Shown: one piece after another, positions 33,169-44,032 of the stretch | Layout of the letters: every line of letters begins with the position of its first letter | Position numbering within the stretch: position 1 is the first letter of the stretch | Source: Agrostemma githago | Taxonomy: Eukaryota > Streptophyta > Magnoliopsida > Caryophyllales > Caryophyllaceae | Length of the DNA stretch: 64,000 bases | Direction of reading: 5' to 3' | Assembly (NCBI GenBank): GCA_958450325.1 | Contig: OY288251.1 | Coordinates: forward strand, 65,613,666-65,677,665 | Position numbers and translations under genes: made by a program | Notes under the pieces: model-generated | Told to the model about the DNA's origin: nothing | The model's database searches: none | What the model saw: the letters and a program-made list of their open reading frames with translations, nothing else

Positions 33169-34137
33169 TCAAGGGTTTTGCAAGGGTTTAGTAACAAGAT
33201 CTTTGTATTATTTCTTGAAGCTTCTTATTTATGTTAATCTTCATTTTCCTCCTTAGTCTCCTCCATAATCGGTAGTTTCTCTCTTCTCCCTTTTTCTCTA
33301 ATAGTTAGTTTTGTTTTCTTGTTAATTCATTGTTCATCTTGTTAATCTTCATGCTAGTGTAGTTTTCCATTGTTTGTTTGTTTATCTCTCTCCTTAGTTT
33401 GTTTCCCCGTAGTTTATGTGATTTCCTCCCTAGTATTGTTTTGTTAGTGTAGTTTTCTTTATTGTGTTAGATTAGTTATTTCTCCTCTAGTTTAATCATG
33501 TTTAATCTTTCTCCTAGTCCCCTTAATGTTAATTTTATTATGGGTAGTGAGTAGATTTTAGTTAGGGGGCTAGGGGAGGAAGAATTCTAGGAAAAGTTTT
33601 TATCTTGTGAGAATATTGCATTTGAGGGTGATATTGTCTTGATGGTATTGTTGTGTTTTGTTTGACTTAGCTTGATCACCTAGGTTGACTTGACTCACTC
33701 GGACCAATATGGGGAAACTCGGGGTTCGGGTAATTCCGTCTAGAGACCTTAGTTTATTCGTCGCGAAAGCGGGCTTAGACTTAGCCGGTAGAGAAACCGA
33801 AAGGTGGAACCTCCCTTATACACCTTGTGATAATTCTTGCAATGTTATACTTTTATCTTGTTTTCCGACTCCCCGACTCTCCCTAACGCCTTTCCCATTA
33901 ATAGATTCTCGCTTTAGTTCTATAACTCGTTTAGTTACCCTAGCTTCTCTCGTCCCAAAACCCCCCATTTCAACCCCAAACGCGACTAAACCTCAGACTT
34001 GACCAGTATCGCGACTAAACCTCAGACTAAACCCCAAACTGCCTCCCTGTGGATCGACCTCGACTTGCCGCTACTACATAGTAGTGAGTTGGGATTAAAA
34101 ATATTGTTCACATGCGTGTCGGCGACAGCGCGCATCA

Positions 34138-35486
34138 CTCAGCAGGTGGGAATAGACTGTGACGAAACCTTCAGTCCCGTGGTGAAACCTGCTACTATTC
34201 GCACCGTTCTCAGTCTTGCTGTGTCAAAGAATTCGCCAATTCATCAACTAGATGTCAGAAATGCCTTCTTACACGGACACCTCGCTGAAATGGTCTACAT
34301 GCACCAACCACCCGGTTTTAAGGATCGTCATCGACCCGATTGTGTTTGTCTGCTCAAGAAGTCCCTATACGACCTAAAACAAGCGCCACGCGCTTGGTAC
34401 CATCAGTTTGCTACCTATGCCTCTTCTATTGGTTTTAAAAATAGCAAAACTGACCCGTCTCTATTTATTTTTTCCAATGGTACTGATTTAGCTTACTTAC
34501 TTCTCTATGTTGACGACATAATCCTAGTGACATCTACAATTAGTCTCCGGGACAAAATCATGGCCTTGTTTCGAGCAGAATTTGCTATGACCGATCTCGG
34601 TCCACTAAACTTCTTCCTCGATGTGGCTGCTCGCCGTCATCAAGAAGGGCTCTTCCTTCATCAAACCACATACGCGGAGGACATAATTCGACGGGCACAT
34701 ATGACCAATTGCAAGCCCGCTCAAACCCCCGTCGACACCAAGTCAAAGTTGAGTGCGACAGATGGCCCACAAGTTACCGACCCGACACTGTTTCGGAGCT
34801 TAGCTGGTGCTCTCCAATACTTAACTTTTACCCGGCCTGACATTTCCTATGTTGTGCAACAAGTCTGTTTACATATGCATGACCCTCGAGAAGCTCATCT
34901 CGGTGCACTTAAACGGATTATCCGTTACCTCCGAGGTACGTCTCATTACGGGTTATATTTTTCCGTCTCATCCACTTCATCACTTGTTGCATACACGGAT
35001 GCCGATTGGAGTGGCTGTCCGGACTCCCGGTGCTCGACATCCGGGTATTGTGTGTATTTGGGAAACAATCTAATTTCATGGTCATCCAAACGACAAGCGA
35101 CTGTCTCTCGCTCTAGTGCTGAAGATGAGTATTGCGGTGTAGCTAATGTAGTGGCCGAATCATGTTGGCTCCGCAATTTGCTTCGCAATTTGCTTCTTGA
35201 GCTCCAATGCCCGATTCGCAAGTCCACTATTGTTTATTGTGATAATGTTTCGGCTATATATTTGTCCGGAAACCCGGTCAATCATCAACGCACGAAACAC
35301 ATTGAGATCGATATTCATTTTGTTCGGGAAAAAGTTGCTTTTGGCCAGGTCAAGGTACTACATGTTCTGTCCCGTTATCAGTTTGCAGATATTTTTACGA
35401 AAGGCCTTCCAAAGTTCCTATTTGATGACTTCCGATCTAGTCTCAGCATCCGTCCTCCTCCCGCTTCGACTAAGGGAGGGTATTAG
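34138..35486 (+). pseudogene. Copia pol, second half: reverse transcriptase and RNase H
   Basis: Continuation of the copia frame after the nested LTR, open to TAG at 35484-35486. RT motifs: FSPVVKPATIRTVLS, QLDVRNAFLHG, LYDLKQAPRAWY, and the catalytic YVDD at 34506-34517. RNase H has the VAYTDADWSGCPDSRCSTSG and WSSKRQATVSRSSAEDEY motifs and ends in HFVREKV...QFADIFTKGLP. The open frame extends left to 33999, but those codons belong to the solo LTR. The stop almost touches the polypurine tract (35472-35480) and overlaps the start of the 3' LTR. Confidence 0.9.
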
Positions 35487-35936
35487 AATATGTAAATATT
35501 CTCTTATTGTTCTGTTCATACTCAGTCAAACATTGTTGTATATTTGTTGTTATTCTTTAGTGATTTGTTACTCCCTCCTAGTTTGAGTATTCCTCCCACT
35601 TTCCTTTTTGAGCTTAGTTTGGTTTTCTTCCCACTTTCCTTTTTTGGATGTACTTTTAATCATTCTTTATTCTTTTCCTTCACACCTAAACTCAACATTT
35701 TTCACTTCATACCCCACCTTTTACACTTTATACCCCACTTTTTACCCATTTCTTAATCTCTCCCCAAAAAAAAATTGGGGGGGAGGGGGGGAGTACTTGA
35801 ACTAAGAGGGAGTACTATTTTGTAGTATAGAAGATCCTTCATATGAGGAAGGAATCTCCACTGATTGAGGATGTAATTTGTATATATAGGTCTCTTGTAA
35901 CCTTTATCAAGATAGGCAAAATATTATCTTCTTATA
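35481..35936 (+). repeat. 3' LTR of copia element, carrying a Stowaway
   Basis: Same sequence as 29361-29572 apart from about three substitutions and the insertion at 35571-35812. Confidence 0.9.
35571..35812. mobile_element. Stowaway MITE in the copia 3' LTR
   Basis: 242 bases, CTCCCTCCTAGTTTGAG...CTTGAACTAAGAGGGAG with TA on both sides. Absent from the 5' LTR, so it inserted after the copia element. Same family as the element at 43292-43722. Confidence 0.85.
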
Positions 35937-35941
35937 ACGTA

Positions 35942-36938
35942 AGTAATTTAGTCATACAAATAAGCCTAAATATTTAAATAAGCAATTTATTAAGTTAGTA
36001 ACACAATATACTTATATATATAAAATGTTGTTAGAAGAAAAGTTTGGTTACCTTAATAATTATTACGGAATATTTATTAACGTTATTAAGAATTAAATGT
36101 CGTCAGGTTGACAATATTGTCTGCGTTAGAAAAGTCGTCTCCTTCCCCCTTTTTAAAGAATTTTTGATCGAGATTGATTTGACCCAAATATGATTCCCGA
36201 AAGTTATTCCGCCAAATACTGGGCAGCTCCTCATTCCCGATGCTCCAATTATAGAGAAGAACGGGGGAGTAAATATCAGGCCCGTCAAAGGGCGTGTCCA
36301 TCCGGTTCATGGAACCGGGGCCCACTCCATGGGAGGGCCTCCATAGCTTATAATCAAATATTAAATATATACAAGTAAAATAAGTAATGATGAATGTGGT
36401 GCGGTGGTAACTGTGTGCAGCACAAGTCTTGGCGTGATGCAAATATCAGGGGTTCGAACCCTGCGTAAAGTATTTTGTTTTTAATTTTTGCCCCTCCTTT
36501 CCCTATTTTCTTATTTTCTTAAAGCTTATTCGTTAATATTTCTCTTCCGTATTTTGTTTCTTTGAGTCTTTAATATTTTTGCGCTTTTCTAAATTTGAAA
36601 ATAAATTATATGAATAGCAATTATATTTAAAAATTATATTTTTGCGCTTACGAAGTAGTAATTATATTTAAAAATTTGAAAACAAATTTTAATTTATCTA
36701 TTACTCCTTCCGTCTCATCAATTTATTTTGTCAGAAGTATTATATCAAAAGTAAACAAATGATTGAGACAGAAGTGGTATAATATCATTTTTCAAAATAA
36801 TCTAAAAATATATGAGACGGTGTTTAGTATAGGGCCTCCCGAAGATATTTGACATCGGGCCTCCGAATATCATTTGACGGCCCTGGTAAATATAGTATGT
36901 AATACGGAGTATATACGAGCAGTAGTATGTAATATGTA
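35942..36938. other. AT-rich intergenic DNA with a possible SINE remnant
   Basis: This continues the AT-rich sequence interrupted at 29361. At about 36393-36475 there is a tRNA-like pol III pattern: gtggtgcggtggt (A box-like) and ggggttcgaaccctg (B box), followed by a T-rich tail. It could be a short SINE; no target duplication was found. Repeated gggcctcc motifs occur near 36330 and 36830-36890. Nothing coding is supported. Confidence 0.35.
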
Positions 36939-37146
36939 CTCCCTCCGAGTTCCTATTATTGTCTCACTTTTCTTTTTGGGCTGAGTTTGATATTTGTCTC
37001 ACTTTTCTTTTTATGTCATCAATGTGTAGTTCACAATTACTTTCCCATTTCTCTCTCTTCCTCCTTTTTTTTTTGAACCACTCATTTTTCCTTCCTTATT
37101 TTTCACCTCAAATCCATTTGGGACAATAATAGAAACTCGGAGGGAG
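36939..37146. mobile_element. Stowaway MITE (family shared with 63450)
   Basis: 208 bases with TIR CTCCCTCCGAGTTCCTATTA and TA duplication. Nearly the same size and sequence as the MITE at 63450-63654. Confidence 0.85.
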
Positions 37147-37734
37147 TAGTATATTAAGCAGGAGTACGGAGTAAGTATATGTAGTACTCCGTCAGTAGTA
37201 CAAAGTGAGTAAGTGTGTGAGACCATCCACAACCATTTCATTTTCTTCTTTTTCATCTTTACCTTCTCTCCTCATTTCAATCATCCACATCATCTTTCCA
37301 CTCACCATCTTCTTATTTTTCATCTTACAAAAAAAACACTCCACATTCATTTCATCTTCTACTTTCATTCTCTCTCCTATTTTATTATACCCCACACATT
37401 TACACATCAAATTTACCTCAACCCAATCATTTATTTTCATACTATTATAATTTTTACTCTTATTTTGCTTACTTTTTTTTTTAACATTATTGTTTCTAAA
37501 AAAAATTAAAGTAAGAAATGAAAATAAAACATACGGACGTAATCGCTTGAAGTTAAATAAATTAAAATGAAAACAGACGAAGACTTAGTACTTACTACAT
37601 TGTAAAACCTAATTTAATTAAGACTTAATAAATTTAAACAAGCATAAAATAAATAAAAAGGTAGGACAACAACGACAGTATCTAAAGACTCTTACAAACA
37701 GAAAGACTCGACGGTTAATATTGGACAAAATCCA

Positions 37735-38323
37735 TTATTTTCTAATAGGCTCATGGTCCCCATCGTAATCTGAATTGTCCATCCAACCGTCTGGGTTTTC
37801 ATCTCCTAGAAGTTCAATTTCATGGAGTCGGTCCTCCTCCGTTGTAATTTTGTCATAAATAGTCCAGTAATAAACCTCTTCACGCTGAACAAATGTTCGT
37901 CCGCGACCAGACAAAAGATCATTTAAAACAACTTCATCAACTATTTTGAACAGTCTACGAATCATCGAAACTATTTCACTTTCTAAGGAGTTAAGTTCTT
38001 CGTTTTTAGCCATCCATGTCTCTGAAATATTAGAGATAATATAATCAAAATATGCATATATCATGGAGTTTCATATATATAGTAATAGAAAAAATCATAC
38101 CATAAGTATTATTGACTGTCATTGGAAGACTAAGTACAGTTTATGCATTTCCAGTAAGTATACCGTGGAGTTTGGTTAGGGCCGGTGGACTATGTAATAG
38201 TAACATATACATGCTTTCTACTACGACTAAGTTAACACGAGTGAAAAAGTTGGGAGTTTCATCCCTAATCTTATTGATTTTCCACTGAATGTTTGCAACT
38301 TCCTCATCATATTGGGCAGACAT
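37735..38323 (-). CDS. Small two-exon gene of unknown function inside the Harbinger element
   Basis: Exon 1 38323-38164 and exon 2 38021-37735, joined through a GTATAC...TTTCAG intron of 142 bases; 447 coding bases, 148 residues. The junction is in phase (..TKLH|E TWMAKNEEL..). The unspliced frame would stop at 38141. The product begins MSAQYDEEVANIQWKINKIR, probably helical, and ends with a strongly acidic tail (DENPDGWMDNSDYDGDHEP). I recognise no domain. It could be a captured host gene, an accessory transposon protein, or a fortuitous reading; the clean splice and the uninterrupted second exon favour a real gene. It has the same orientation as ORF1 and the transposase. Confidence 0.5.
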
Positions 38324-38409
38324 GTTATATATTTTAGTTAATTTTATATAGGAGAGAAAGAGGTATGAAGAGATGGAAAATGAAGTTGTAACTTATATAG
38401 AGCTATTTC

Positions 38410-38411
<2 letters not shown>

Positions 38412-38448
<37 letters not shown>

Positions 38449-38490
38449 CATACATATATATATACACATATATATACATATATATATTTC
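38412..38490. repeat. (TA)n microsatellite
   Basis: Alternating TA with catacatacat variants, just upstream of the small gene and next to the 135-bp array. Confidence 0.9.
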
Positions 38491-38501
38491 TTACTTTGTA
38501 A

Positions 38502-39090
38502 AATGTCGGAATGGGGTAGTGTTTAGTCACTTCAACTTTGGCATCTTATTAATTAAAGCATCCGTCAGAAAATACAATTGGGTTGTCAATTTTTCTATTT
38601 TCTTTTTCTGACTTGGTATTGTCTTATCAGCACAGTAATGTCGGAATGGGTAGTGTTTAGTCACTTCAACTTTGGCATCTTATTAATTAAAGCATCCGTC
38701 AGAAAATACAATTGGGTTGTCAATTTTTCTCTTTTCTTTTTCTGACTTGGTATTGTCTTATCAGCACAGTAATGTGGGAATGGGGTAGTGTTTAGTCACT
38801 TCAACTTTGGCATCTTATTAATTAAAGCATCCGTCAGAAAATACAATTGGGTTGTCAATTTTTCTCTTTTCTTTTTCTGACTTGGTATTGTCTTATCAGC
38901 ACAGTAATGTCGGAATGGGGTAGTGTTTAGTCACTTCAACTTTGGCATCTTATTAATTAAAGCATCCGTCAGAAAATACAATTGGGTTGTCAATTTTTTT
39001 CTTTTCTTTTTCCGACTTGGTATTGTCTTATCAGCACAGTAATGTCGGAATGGGTAGTGTTTAGTCACTTCAACTTTGGTATCTCTTTCT
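38502..39090. repeat. 135-bp tandem array, about 4.4 copies
   Basis: Units start at aatgtcggaatggg near 38502, 38637, 38771, 38906 and 39041, giving periods of 134-135. Copies are nearly identical, differing by single bases (gggg/ggg, ctattt/ctcttt, gtcgg/gtggg). The last copy breaks off after ctttggtatct at about 39090. The array lies between the transposase 3' end and the small gene. Young satellite-like expansion inside the transposon. Confidence 0.92.
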
Positions 39091-39226
39091 GACTTTGTAG
39101 GAAAAAAAAAAGTAGTCGATTGGAAGTAAAGTGCATAAAACTTAATTAAACACAAGTTTAAAAGTACATAGAAAGAAACTTAAGATCTAATTAAACATAA
39201 AACGTTACGAATACATTGAATAAAAC

Positions 39227-40149
39227 TTAATCTAAGTGGCGAAACTTTTGCCAAAGATTCTCAATTAGATCATTTCTAAGAGATACATGTCGAGCCGCAT
39301 TTTCCATACGATCTCGATTATCCACAAATTGATGTATATCAAGAACGTATCCTACACCGTACTCGGGACCTTCAACACTAGTTGATGATTCTTCATTGCG
39401 TTGTTCCATATACTCATTAGCAATGTCGTATCCGGCATACGTATCACGTTCATCTTCCACAATCATGTTGTGTAATATTATACATGCCGTCATAACTTTT
39501 TTCAAAGTGGTAGTATCCCATGATAGTGCTGGTTTACGAATTATCGCAAACCTAGCTTGTAGGACACCAAACGCACGCTCCACATCCTTTCTTAAGCTCT
39601 CTTGTCTTTTTGAGAAACACCTATCTTTAGGTGTTTGTGGATGTCTTATAGACGAGATAAAAGTAGACCATCTTGGGTAGATCCCATCAGTTAAATAATA
39701 AGCAGTGTCGTAGTGATTACCGTTTACCCAATAACTAACACGTGGAGCTCGCCCGTTCAAGAGGTCATCAAAGACGGGGGAACGATGAAGCACGTTTATA
39801 TCATTAGCTGATCCGGGCGTGCCAAAATAAGAGTGCCAAATCCACAAATCTTGAGAAGCTATAGCCTCAAGAATTATTGACGGTTTTGTTGACCGTCCTT
39901 GATATTGGCCTTGCCAAGCCACTGGACAGTTTTTCCATGTCCAGTGCATACAATCAATACTCCCCAACATACCTGGAAATCCCCGTGTTTCATTGATTTG
40001 CAGTAGCCTTTGAGCATCTGCAGCTGTTGGAGTTCTGAGATACTGTTCACCAAATTGAGCAATGATGGTGGGGATGAGGATGAGGAAGAATGTGTTGAAG
40101 ATGGTGGGGAGGATGGTGGGGAAGATGGTGGGGATGAAGAATTAGACAT
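39227..40149 (-). pseudogene. PIF/Harbinger DDE transposase, N-terminally deleted
   Basis: HARBI1/DDE_4 nuclease family, which cuts and joins transposon ends. The open frame 39970-39227 has MLGSIDCMHWTWKNCP with the first Asp, the second Asp in TPGSANDINVLHRSP, and the Glu in DVERAFGVLQARFAII, so the DDE triad is present. The coding frame actually continues upstream (FGEQYLRTPTAADAQRLLQ at about 40055-39990) before breaking. An ATG at 40149 starts a serine/proline-rich leader (MSNSSSPPSSPP) in another frame. The roughly 120-130 residues expected between them, including the helix-turn-helix region, are missing. The C-terminus (NLWQKF) is intact. Probably inactive unless supplied in trans. Confidence 0.85.
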
Positions 40150-40577
40150 GATGTGTGAATAATTGAAATTGGTGTGAATTTGTTTAACTAAAATCATCCA
40201 TATATATAGAATCATTTTTGATAAGGATATGGATAACAAGATGAAATCTATATGGATATTTTTTAGAGGAGAAGGATATCCACATACTCCAGATACTCTA
40301 ACGACTCTATTACATATAAGGAAAATAGAGTAACGACTCTATTTTTGAAATACAAATCCTCCAACGACTCAAATTCAAATACTCCAACGACCACAATCAA
40401 TTGAAAACACAACTTAAAAATAAAAATAAATTAAACATATAACTTCAATACAAATAATTAAACAAACAACTACTACAAATATGAAAATACAACAAAGTAA
40501 CAATCAAAGACCGCCAAACTTATTAAGCAAATTAATCTTCAAAGTTTCTAACTGTGGCGGTAGCGATTGAGCTTGCA

Positions 40578-41630
40578 TCAACTGTTGAAGCATTTGCCAA
40601 TCATTCTTCTGCTGTTCAATCTCTTATTCCTTTCTCTTTCTTTCTTCTTCCTTTCTTCTCTTTTGTCACTGACCATCAATTGTTGCAAAGCAACTTCCGC
40701 ATTTTTCTTCTTAACTTCCAATTTCTCTCTCTCCAGAGCTATATCACTTGTAGCTGTTTCATTCATCGCTGCAAATTGCAAGTTTATTTCATCTAACTCA
40801 ACATTATTGACTTTTTTCTTACCTTTGTTTCTCTTTGCTTGTTGTCGACCCTCGGGATGTTGAGTAGATGCACTCTCAATATCATTAGAGGTATGATTTG
40901 ATCGCTCATCTTCATCAACTCGTGCTCTTTTACCACTACTAGTGCTATCTTCATTTAGAGCGCCGGTAGATGTCCCTTCAACGTAACCCGCTTTGAAAGC
41001 GTTAGCAGCGAAGGGAACTAAAAAACCTTTCCATTTTGGATGATTTTTTAACATCTCCCAAGCATGATCCAAGTTGAATCTGGTTTTATATAAAACCATG
41101 GTCTCTGCTAAGACACTTTCTTCATTCCACCCACTGGCCCTTCTTTTACCAGCTATCTCGTAGCACGAACCCCATTTCATGATTATGGCAGATATTCTTC
41201 TGAATCGATTATCGAGCATACCAATAGAGCGATGTTGTAGTGCAGGGTTGGAAGCTCTTGCTAATTCATATTTTTCAAAAACACGTTTCCAGAAAGCATT
41301 CTTGTTTTGGTTAATACCAACAATACCATCTTCAGAAATACTAATGAAAGAGGAAATTAGTGATGTTGGGGTCGATAAATTTTCAACTACATTTTCATCA
41401 ACATCATCATCAACGTGATGTTGACCATGATAATTTGTAGGAGTTTGGGTAGAGAATATAGGAAAATAGTTAGTATTATCATATGTTGATTGACTTGAAT
41501 TTTGTGTAGGTACGATCGTATTATTTGGAAATTGTTGTATGTCCTGATATTCATCAAAATATTCTGAATTGATATCAAAATTGTAATGATAATTTGATGA
41601 ATTGTTATTATTATTATTATTATAACTCAT
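40578..41630 (-). CDS. PIF/Harbinger ORF1, Myb/SANT-like DNA-binding protein
   Basis: An intact 350-residue frame. An Asn-rich N-terminus (MSYNNNNNNNSSNYH) and an acidic DDDVDENVVEN run are followed by a Myb/SANT-like trihelix region (FWKRVFEKYELARASNP, RSIGMLDNRFRRISAIIMKW) typical of Harbinger ORF1. A C-terminal NAM-associated segment follows: basic GRQQAKRNKGKKK, then a predicted coiled coil of Glu/Lys. In characterised PIF/Harbinger systems (Ping/Pong, Harbinger3_DR) this partner binds the transposase and brings it to the nucleus and the transposon ends. It lies 430 bases upstream of the transposase remains, in the same orientation. The start Met at 41630 is the first in frame. Confidence 0.85.
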   Translation of the reverse strand: MSYNNNNNNNSSNYHYNFDINSEYFDEYQDIQQFPNNTIVPTQNSSQSTYDNTNYFPIFSTQTPTNYHGQHHVDDDVDENVVENLSTPTSLISSFISISEDGIVGINQNKNAFWKRVFEKYELARASNPALQHRSIGMLDNRFRRISAIIMKWGSCYEIAGKRRASGWNEESVLAETMVLYKTRFNLDHAWEMLKNHPKWKGFLVPFAANAFKAGYVEGTSTGALNEDSTSSGKRARVDEDERSNHTSNDIESASTQHPEGRQQAKRNKGKKKVNNVELDEINLQFAAMNETATSDIALEREKLEVKKKNAEVALQQLMVSDKREERKKKERERNKRLNSRRMIGKCFNS

Positions 41631-42331
41631 AATTATAAAAGATATTTAAGTTTATATAAATGTGAGAATGAGTAGAAAAATGTTGTGTGAAATGAAGTAA
41701 ATATTGGAGTATATTTATAGAGGTGGCAATCGGGTCGCTCGGGTCACATTATGTTACGATCGTAGGGTTGTAGATGAGTTTCCGTCTTAAAGATTAAAAC
41801 GGATCAAGTACTACTCCGTACTACATATAATATACTTCTTTTGTTCGATTTTTGACACTATTCATAAGTGAGAAGAATTTTCGATATTTCTTAAGACGAA
41901 TTTGTTGTCCATTTTGTATGCATTTGAACCATCTTAGGTATAATTTAAGACGAATAATGTCGTCACAAAAAATACCGCTTAAAGTTAAATAAAATACGGC
42001 TCGGATAAATGATAAATTTTAATCACAAAAAATTAAAAACTTAATTATAAACTCGAAAATATAGTCGTCGAGAAAGAGCAAATATGAAAGTTGGAACCAA
42101 AAGAAATAAAAAAAAAAAACAAAAAAACAAAAAAAAGGCATCACATGAGTCCTTCCCTCTGCAGAAGTACCTTCAACATTCTCTCTCTTTGTTTTTCATG
42201 TTTTCAACTACATGAAAACATGAAAACATTTCATCATCTTCTTCAATTATTTCATCGGTTGCAAACCTCAATTTCATCTTCATCTTCTCATTCTTCCACT
42301 TTTCATGTTTTCATCCATTGCGGATGGTCTC

Positions 42332-43291
42332 AAGTTGCTGGTTACATAGTTTGATAGCTCTTAAAATGATCAAAAAGATTTTTATTTTCAAAAGTTTAAT
42401 CCTTAAAAAAATCTTTTACAAAAACTAAAATTGACTTTGAAAAATCTGATTTATGAGGAAAAGGGGTGGGTTGTTTCTTGTGCAACAATGAACCCCTTTT
42501 CCCAAATTTTTCCAAAGAAATGTTCATTACTTTGGAAGGATGATTTGACTACTCACCTTTGCCTTGCCAGTTGTTTACTTCTATCTTGCGGATATTTCTT
42601 TTATCCTTTAGACAAAACTTTGTTTCAAGAAAAACCATTGGATTTGAATTGATACATCTTTCTTTTATCTAATTTTCACGTCTACTATAAAAGAAACTCC
42701 CAAATTCCTGACTGTTACGTACTGTTTTACCGAATATACACAATTTGCCTTTACAAGTGACTTTATGGACATAGACTCATTTCTATTATCTTCCAATAAA
42801 GTTCTTGATCTTTATGATAGCTTTGACTTGTCTTGATATCAATATTCTTGGATTAACACATTTGATAATTATCGCAAAGTAATGATTAACCTGATTAAAC
42901 TAAGAGACAAATTAAATAAGCATTGTCATCATCAACAAACCCAACACATAGCAACCTCATATATTATGGTTTGGTAACACTACGTTATTTATTTATCAGT
43001 GTTTTCTTTTTTCTTTGATTCACACCACTGCCCCGTAAACTACGTATGAGCATACATATGATTGTCTACAAATTATGCAAGATAATATTAAATACTCGTA
43101 GAAAAATTTTGGTCTCAAGTCATAACCATCCGACAACTGTGATTTGTTTGGGTGGGGGTTGCGGGTGCGGCACAAACTATCGACATCAATTCTACTGCTC
43201 CGTATGAGATCTCTCACAAGACTTAGTTTGTAATTATTTAATTATTTATCTCATCCAATCAACATTAATTTATTTAATTACCTATCTCATA
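42332..43291. other. Intergenic DNA
   Basis: AT-rich, with short incidental open frames (for example near 42431-42652) that lack any recognisable domain. No gene is supported. Confidence 0.5.
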
Positions 43292-43722
43292 CTCCCTTCT
43301 AGTCCAAGTATTCCTCCCACTTTCCTTTTTGAGTTTAGTTTGATTTTCTTCTCACTTTCCTTTTTTGGATATAATTATAATCATTCTTTATTCTTTCTTC
43401 AATTCTTCGTTCTTTTCCTCCACACCTAAACTCAACACTTTTTTCACTTTATACCTCACCTTTTACACTTCATACCCCACTTTCTATTCATCTCTCTTAC
43501 TTTAACTCCGCCATTTATTATTATTTACTCCCTCCTTAGTTTCCCCCCAAAAAAATATTTATTACTCCCTCTGTATCTATATGTTTGTCCATTTTCAATA
43601 TAATACTCCACCCATATATTAAATAAAGTGGACGAACATATAGATACGGAGGGAGTATTACTTTACTCCCTCCTTAGTTTCCCCCCAAAAAAATTGGAGG
43701 AAATATTTAGACTAGGAGGGAG
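43292..43722. mobile_element. Stowaway MITE containing a second Stowaway and a duplication
   Basis: Outer ends CTCCCTTCTAGTCCAAG...TAGACTAGGAGGGAG with TA, same family as 35571-35812. Inside, a 91-base Stowaway (43565-43655, CTCCCTCTGTATCTATATG with its inverse) is present. The segment tactccctccttagtttccc occurs on both sides of it (near 43528 and 43664), so a local duplication accompanied the nesting. Confidence 0.8.
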
Positions 43723-44032
43723 TACAAGATACAACCCAATAGGAGTATGAGACAAACCTATCCCATTTGGCCAAGTAGTTCCTATTTGCCCGACGCTCAA
43801 CCTCTACTCTATTTTTCTTCTTCAATCCATTTTCAGAATCTTGATATCCCAACAATCTAGACTTGGCAACGCTTTTATCTCTTCAATCTAAGACATTTTC
43901 GGAGTTTTAAGACATGGAAATTTAAGTGAAAGAGTTCAATTATTGCAATCACTACATAACAAACCAAAGACCCCCGAAGATGCCAACTATATTGCCAATT
44001 TGTCATGCCGACTTTAAAAACCGTATCATATA

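Larger units (their letters stand above)
31715..34137. mobile_element. Solo LTR nested in copia reverse transcriptase
   Basis: 2423 bases, TGTTGTGTGCC...GCGCGCATCA, flanked by a perfect 5-bp duplication ctcag (31710-31714 and 34138-34142). The copia RT frame runs straight across if it is left out. No internal coding domains are seen, so it is either a solo LTR of a large-LTR family, probably Ty3/gypsy, or a non-coding LTR element. It contains a MITE (32552-33168) and a cluster of GC-rich palindromes (32010-32230). The end (tccctgtggatcgacctcg) resembles the 3' portion of large plant gypsy LTRs. Confidence 0.75.
29361..35936 (+). mobile_element. Ty1/copia LTR retrotransposon with nested insertions
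   Basis: 5' LTR 29361-29572 (212 bases); 3' LTR 35481-35936 (456 bases including a 242-base Stowaway). Flanks acata (29356-29360) and acgta (35937-35941) form a 4/5 target duplication. Outside the MITE the LTRs differ at only about three positions, so the insertion is fairly recent. The primer site TGGTATCAGAGCC is at 29573-29585 and the polypurine tract aagggaggg at 35472-35480. LTR ends are TATTAG...CTTATA rather than TG...CA in both copies. Gag is almost entirely missing and RT is split by a 2.4-kb solo LTR, so the copy is dead. Confidence 0.92.
37219..42331 (-). mobile_element. PIF/Harbinger transposon with ORF1, truncated transposase and a third gene
   Basis: A 5.1-kb unit bounded by inverted GAGACCATCC (37219-37228 and 42322-42331, with the next bases also similar: acaa/gcaa). 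All genes point left: Myb-like ORF1 (41630-40578), DDE transposase (39970-39227, with its 5' remains to about 40149), and a small two-exon gene (38323-37735). A 135-bp tandem array lies between the last two. CT-rich subterminal stretches occur at both ends. No 3-bp target duplication stands out, so the exact ends are provisional. The transposase lacks its N-terminal third, so the copy is likely non-autonomous. Confidence 0.7.

Noticed and set aside
36393..36475. A tRNA gene (ggttcgaaccc B box)
   Set aside because: No cloverleaf with acceptor stem can be drawn; at most a SINE remnant. The gttcgaaccctgg near 29600 is likewise part of the copia leader.
37205..37509. Frames of 81-98 residues in a CT-rich stretch
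   Set aside because: Low-complexity pyrimidine-rich DNA at the Harbinger end; products are S/F/H-rich nonsense.
38502..39090. CRISPR-like array
   Set aside because: Units are contiguous 135-bp copies without unique spacers, in a plant genome; it is a simple tandem repeat.
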